Both the position numbers and the translations under genes were made by a program. 64,000 bases of DNA from Cucumis sativus. Taxonomy: Eukaryota > Streptophyta > Magnoliopsida > Cucurbitales > Cucurbitaceae. Below, in pieces: positions 60,651 through 64,000 of the stretch. The stretch lies in NCBI RefSeq assembly GCF_000004075.3, contig NC_026657.2, positions 37,744,732-37,808,731 on the forward strand. Reading direction: 5' to 3'. The first letter of the stretch is position 1. Every line of letters starts with the position of its first letter. The notes below the pieces were generated by a model. The model saw nothing but the letters and a program-made list of their open reading frames with translations, was not told where the DNA came from and did no database searches.

Positions 60651-62389
60651 ATTGATGAATTTGTAGGCACAAAAGTTTCAATAAACCAAAACATCGTGAT
60701 CATGAAAATCTTCATCTCATCTACTATCAAAACAAAAGTCTTATTTGTCGAAGTATCACAACAACAACATTTGACGGAAAAAACAAAATAACCGATGTTT
60801 GATACTTACTTTAGAGTGAATAAGAGACCACTTGAGTGTACTAAAAATTTGGAAAATAGTACCAAAAATCCATTTAAAAAAAAAAAAAACTACATTTGTT
60901 TTTGGGTCGTTTGAATTGACTTAAAAAATAGAATGTTTTTCAAAAGCTCAATTTTATTTAAACTATTTTGATGAAAATGGTTTAAAATACACTTCAAAAG
61001 CTATTTTGATTGGTTATCAAACATTCAAATTTTGGAAAAAAATGACTTATTTTTAAAATTAAACACTTGAAAATCTATTCTAAACACATCATATAGCTCT
61101 CTCGTGATTGTAAGTAATATTAAAATAACAAGTACAAAACTTAAATTGAAAAAATATTGACAATATTAGGATGTGTTTATTAAACAAATAAGGAAAAGAA
61201 GAAGACAAAGTGGAAAATGTAAAAGTAATCATGTTCATAATTTTTCAAAACAAAATTAAAAATACACACAATTTATTCAAAACATAACTTTAAGGGTTGT
61301 TTTTTAAAACCGTTTTAAAGATAAATATACCAAACACGTTTTAATTTATTTCCTTGTATTACAGGTTTGTGAGAATATAAAAATTGAAATGAATCATGAA
61401 CCAAACACGGACTTCATTTTTTAGATTTAGAGTATAGTTTTTTTTTTCTTTTTTGTCTTTTAGAAACAAAAGACTCCGAATTTGTCGTACAATCCAATTC
61501 CACTTTTAAATTTTATCGTGAATTGCACATTGATTAACCAAAATTGAGAAAAAGAGTTTGACCCCAAAAAAACACTCGAACCCTAGATTGACACATAAGG
61601 AAAGGAAGTCCTTAAAATGCGAGTAAGACGTTACGTGCTTAGAACGCGGTACAAAAAAGGACTATCATTAAATCAAGCTAATTCTCCTTCCTTGCATGAC
61701 TTCCTATGAATGATGTTCGCTTGTGATACTATACCATTCGGGGCACAAGTCCCAAGTGAGTGACAACCAAAGAGCCATATAAATGGTCAAGTTCCAACAC
61801 TTGCGAAGATAAGCAAATATCCTGCATTTTAACCGTATACTTAACTTTGCTAACTTAGATACTGAGTATGTGTCATACAAGTACTTCTCATATATGTTAA
61901 CGTTGCTAGAAAGGAATCCCTTGTGGACTATTCTTGATACAAACAAATCTTTATATCTTTTCTACTTTAATTCTAGTGCGTAATTGTAATTTTAATGCCG
62001 ACATGAACTTAGCTCAATTGACACATGTATGTTCATGTGGACATGAGCTTTTCTTGGTACTTTACTTTAAATATCACGACTATTCTTAAAAAATTAAATA
62101 ATTAAAAGTACAGAAATGAAAACGAAACCGAAAAATAGAAAATAATATGTCAAAATGAGTTTCTTTTAATGATATGAATATGACGTTCGTTGCTAAAAGT
62201 CGAAGGTCCAAACTTTCGTTTGGGTTATTGAAATAAATAAATAAATAATATAATTTTATCTAAAAGGTAGAGTGAAAAATTAAAATAAAATAATATCCAA
62301 ACAAAAAGATAAAAGGAGAAGGGTTAATTTGAAATAAACAAAAAATGAAAGGACCTAAAAATAAATAGGATGACAATGTAATAGTAGAC
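60651..62389. other. Intergenic, AT-rich
   Basis: No supported gene. A weak tRNA-like phrase, CTTAGCTCAATTGACACATG, lies at 62008-62027, similar to the A-box part of the SINE-like fragment at 7327. The frame at 61704-61946 has no recognisable domain. Confidence 0.4.
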
Positions 62390-62397
62390 CACGTGTC
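62390..62397 (+). promoter_or_regulatory. G-box/ABRE-type element before the FRS gene
   Basis: CACGTGTC lies just before the GC-richer leader of the FRS gene (about 62400-62551). The plant bZIP/bHLH core ACGTG is complete. Its function is inferred from the motif and its position only. Confidence 0.35.
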
Positions 62398-62399
62398 AG

Positions 62400-63714
62400 C
62401 TCAGTGAGTTGAAAGAATCCCCATTTCCCCAGACCTCTGTGAGCTCCACCGTGAGTTGTTCTTCTTCTCAAGCGGGCCAAGCTCGGTAGATCAATCGGAC
62501 TTCGAATTTCCGGTGAATTCCGTACCACGCCGGTTCCTCTCCGTCGATTTTGTAAGATCACCGTCATTCTCAACCTATAGCTGCATAATTTCAGTAATTA
62601 GGGCATTGAATTGGTCGAAAAAGGTTTCTGACACGTTTTTCTCATAGGGCTCTATGAATTACGTTGGTTTTGGATGATTTTGAATAACTGTTGGGTAAAC
62701 TTTTGCATTTGTTGATTTTTTTTTGTTGAGGAAGAGAAACGGAAAAGTCTGTATGTTGGCAAACATATAAAAAGAAATGATTACGACATTTTGTCTCGTT
62801 TACTAGATGGACTGTCATTCGGCAATTCATGCTTGCACGTCAAGTTTCATGTCGCTGGTGATGTAATTTAGCATTGTTGAGCGCATGAACGTCCATTGTT
62901 GACTGACCAATTGAAATATGTATTTGTAGTTATTTTATTATAGAAGATTAGAATTTCGTAAAGTTATTAGGTTGGTGATTTATTTAGCAGTTAGCGCTAA
63001 AAACAACTAGAATTATCTTGAATGAAGATAAAGTTATTGGAACTTTTGCAAATCAATTTAGTGCTATGAATGCCTACTATTTACAATTACATGGATTGAA
63101 ATTAGATTATCTTGAAGGTTAGCCATGGAGTTTGATATTGGTCTTTTCATATTCATGGAAGGCAAGGATTAAGCGGTGAGTTCAAAGGATGAAGGCTGGA
63201 ACAGGCTGAAATGTAAGTTCTCTACCTATATGCTTAGTTTTTACGTGATTTTTCTCTAATAATTGAGAGAAACTTTTCACGAATATCATCTCAACAGACA
63301 AATGTGTCCAATTGTACGTGGCCAATTATCAAAATGTTAGTTCTTCAGTTGCTCAAAGCCAAGTGTCTCGTGTGCCAAAGAATATACAAATTTATTTTGA
63401 ATCTCATGCATCACCGGGTCTTATATATCTGCATAATGACAATAAACCTCTCAACAGACACGCATGGGGTAAATGCCATCAGTTATATGCAGAAATTTAT
63501 TTAATTCTCCAGCTAGCTGATGTACACGTTGGCTGGCACTGTGTGATTAGATTTATGATGGATTTCATGATACCATATATAACCACAAAATTTAATTATT
63601 GAACTTATGTTTTGTTTGCTTTCTTAATGGTTCAGTTCCTTTTCTTCCCTGTTGCTAAATATGCCCAATGGCCTATGACTGCCAAAACATAAATATGTCA
63701 AATCTTTCTTTCAG
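62400..63714 (+). other. Probable spliced 5' leader of the FRS gene
   Basis: GC-richer sequence at 62400-62551 ends at a donor-like TTTT|GTAAGA. A second exon-like piece around 63119-63212 ends at AAAT|GTAAGT, and an acceptor, CTTTCTTTCAG, lies directly before the ATG at 63715. The middle piece holds a 15-codon upstream frame (63125-63172; MEFDIGLFIFMEGKD). Exon limits on the 5' side are not fixed. Confidence 0.4.
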
Positions 63715-64000
63715 ATGGAGGAAGTTTGTCTTAATAGTGAGCCTATCTTTGATGAATGTGACGAATATGAGGTGGATGGTGATGATTCCTTTGTGGACAA
63801 TGACGAATCCGGGGAAGCACAGTCAAGGAAGAATCCTCCACTTCCAACTGTGGGTTTGGAATTTAATTCTTTCGATGAGGCTTATGACTTTTACAATGTT
63901 TATGCTAAGGATGTGGGCTTTGGCATCAGAGTCAGTAATTCATGGTTTCGTTCTAAGAAAAAAGAACGATATAGAGCTAAACTTAGCTGCAGCAGTGCAG
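63715..64000 (+). CDS. FRS: FAR1-related sequence (FRS6-like) protein, N-terminal part, cut by window end
   Basis: The ATG at 63715 follows a splice acceptor directly, and the frame is open for 95 codons to the edge of the window. An acidic N-terminus (FDECDEYEVDGDDSFVDNDE) leads into the start of a FAR1 DNA-binding domain: PTVGLEFNSFDEAYDFYNVY, AKDVGFGIRVSNSWFRSKKK, ERYRAKLSCSSA. This WRKY-GCM1-like zinc-finger domain came from a Mutator-like (MULE) transposase and now serves in transcription factors such as FHY3 and FAR1. The NSWFRSKKKERYRAKLSCSS pattern resembles FRS6/FRS8 more than FAR1 itself. The first domain cysteine (LSC) is present; the rest, the transposase-like core and the SWIM finger should lie beyond the window. 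Confidence 0.9.
   Translation, partial: MEEVCLNSEPIFDECDEYEVDGDDSFVDNDESGEAQSRKNPPLPTVGLEFNSFDEAYDFYNVYAKDVGFGIRVSNSWFRSKKKERYRAKLSCSSA

Noticed and set aside
1..64000. CRISPR arrays, rRNA genes or bacterial operons
   Set aside because: Nothing with regular short repeats and unique spacers, no rRNA-like sequence, and the genes are all intron-containing plant genes.

Overview
This window is nuclear DNA from a flowering plant. It is AT-rich, and its genes carry many short exons with GT-AG introns. The protein families are typical of land plants: TPD1-like, ACR, plant synaptotagmin, FRS and SAWADEE. Several dispersed AT-rich repeats and tRNA-like fragments resemble what I remember of cucurbit genomes (Cucumis and relatives). 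That family-level guess is an impression, not something proved here.

I rebuilt eight complete protein genes by choosing splice sites that keep the reading frame. Each summed CDS is divisible by three. From left to right they are: a SAWADEE-domain protein (minus, 55-3293); a short secreted TPD1-like protein (minus, 4106-4713); organellar-type cysteinyl-tRNA synthetase (minus, 5955-10542); ER membrane complex subunit EMC7 (minus, 12862-15910); a SLC35F-like drug/metabolite-superfamily transporter (minus, 23343-27433); a plant synaptotagmin with SMP and two C2 domains (plus, 31166-34951); the ACT-repeat protein ACR1 (minus, 38786-40890); and a very large four-MATH-domain TRAF-like protein with a coiled-coil C-terminus (minus, 44239-55346). 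The right edge cuts a plus-strand FAR1-related (FRS) gene that starts at 63715.

The spaces between genes hold a decayed fragment of a sucrose-phosphate synthase gene (37269-37600), a candidate very short gene interrupted by one in-frame stop (19250-19520), a repeat block present twice in direct orientation around that short gene (18116-18655 and 21186-21545), other tandem repeats, a 65-bp AT microsatellite, SINE-like tRNA-derived scraps, and a long noncoding repeat (58230-60470) that looks like a retroelement relic.

The genes look like unrelated housekeeping and signalling genes, as expected in a plant chromosome arm; there is no operon or cluster logic. I did not find a convincing undescribed multi-gene system. 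The observations most worth checking are the short interrupted gene, the SPS relic with a possible repeat-mediated deletion, and two introns that appear to start with GC instead of GT.
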